A DNA stretch of 6,280 nucleotides, taken from assembly GCA_943326315.2 (NCBI GenBank), contig CALPSU020000154.1:1-6280 (forward strand). The letters are read 5' to 3'. Below, piece by piece: positions 6,076-6,280 of the stretch (position 1 is its first letter; each line of letters opens with the position of its first letter). The DNA is from Chryseobacterium gleum (GTDB lineage: Bacteria; Bacteroidota; Bacteroidia; Flavobacteriales_D; Crocinitomicaceae). The notes beneath the pieces were generated by a model, which saw only the letters and a list, made by a program, of their open reading frames with translations, had not been told where the DNA came from and ran no database searches. Position numbers and translations under genes: made by a program.

Positions 6076-6280
6076 TTATTCATTCTCCGCAACTACAGAA
6101 GTAATTTCTGGAATATATTGTTTTAAAAGCATTTCAATACCACCTTTCAAAGTAGCTGTAGAAGAAGGACAACCTGCACAAGAACCTTTTAAAAGTACTG
6201 TTACTACCCCGTCTTCATAGCTTCTGAAATCGATTGCTCCACCATCACCTTCAACTGCAGGACGAATGTATTCATCCAAT
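6076..6280 (-). CDS. NifU-family Fe-S cluster scaffold protein (C-terminal part, 5' end outside window)
   Basis: The frame stays open to the right edge, so the gene begins outside the window. The TTG at 6277-6279 is simply an internal Leu codon. About 68 C-terminal residues are visible. They form the NifU C-terminal (Nfu) domain: LDEYIRPAVEGDGGAIDF, a short beta segment VVTVLLKGS, then the cluster-binding CAGC (Cys codons at 6178-6180 and 6169-6171) followed by PSS, an amphipathic helix with TLKGGIEMLLKQ, and the end SVVAENE. In this family the two Cys of CxxC, in a dimer, hold a 4Fe-4S cluster that is passed to target apoproteins in the cytoplasm. Whether an N-terminal Nfu domain is present, as is common in Bacteroidota homologues, cannot be seen. 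It is convergent with the receptor/GLPGLI modules and is probably unrelated to them, a housekeeping flank. Confidence 0.93.
   Translation of the reverse strand, partial: LDEYIRPAVEGDGGAIDFRSYEDGVVTVLLKGSCAGCPSSTATLKGGIEMLLKQYIPEITSVVAENE

Noticed and set aside
6277..6279. TTG as the start of the minus-strand NifU-family gene
   Set aside because: The Nfu domain is already under way at this residue and the frame remains open to the edge; this is an internal Leu.

Overview
This AT-rich window looks like a chromosomal segment of a Bacteroidota bacterium, most likely a Flavobacteriaceae member. The grounds are low GC, a GLPGLI-family protein (a Bacteroidota-typical family named after its motif), the carboxypeptidase-regulatory-like/plug/beta-barrel layout of the large proteins, and starts preceded by A/T-rich leaders rather than Shine-Dalgarno sequences. 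The genus assignment is inference.

Layout. The plus strand carries two diverged, head-to-tail copies of one two-gene module: a large TonB-dependent-receptor-like outer membrane beta-barrel protein, followed directly by a secreted GLPGLI-family protein. Module 1 is cut by the left edge. Only the last 557 residues of its receptor are present (1-1674), followed by GLPGLI protein A (1686-2402). Module 2 is complete: receptor 2498-5254 (918 aa) and GLPGLI protein B (5238-5972), whose start overlaps the receptor's end by 17 bases. A candidate flavobacterial promoter lies in the 95-base gap before module 2. At the right edge, convergent on the minus strand, is the C-terminal part of a NifU-family Fe-S scaffold protein (6076-6280). 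A 15-bp perfect hairpin separates it from module 2.

Most notable signal. Each GLPGLI stop codon is followed, after exactly two bases, by exactly five units of the heptamer TTAGNNN (2405-2439 and 5975-6009). TTAG is invariant in all ten units. The NNN positions have diverged almost completely between copies, apart from the first unit. The repeat and its 7-base phase therefore look constrained or independently maintained, and the array puts stop codons in all six frames.

How the genes may work together. The receptor should sit in the outer membrane and the GLPGLI protein should be exported to the periplasm or beyond. Tight linkage in both copies suggests they are made together and may act on the same substrate. 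The substrate and the GLPGLI function cannot be read from the sequence. The unequal divergence of the two modules suggests an old tandem duplication, possibly giving two related receptor systems with different ligands.
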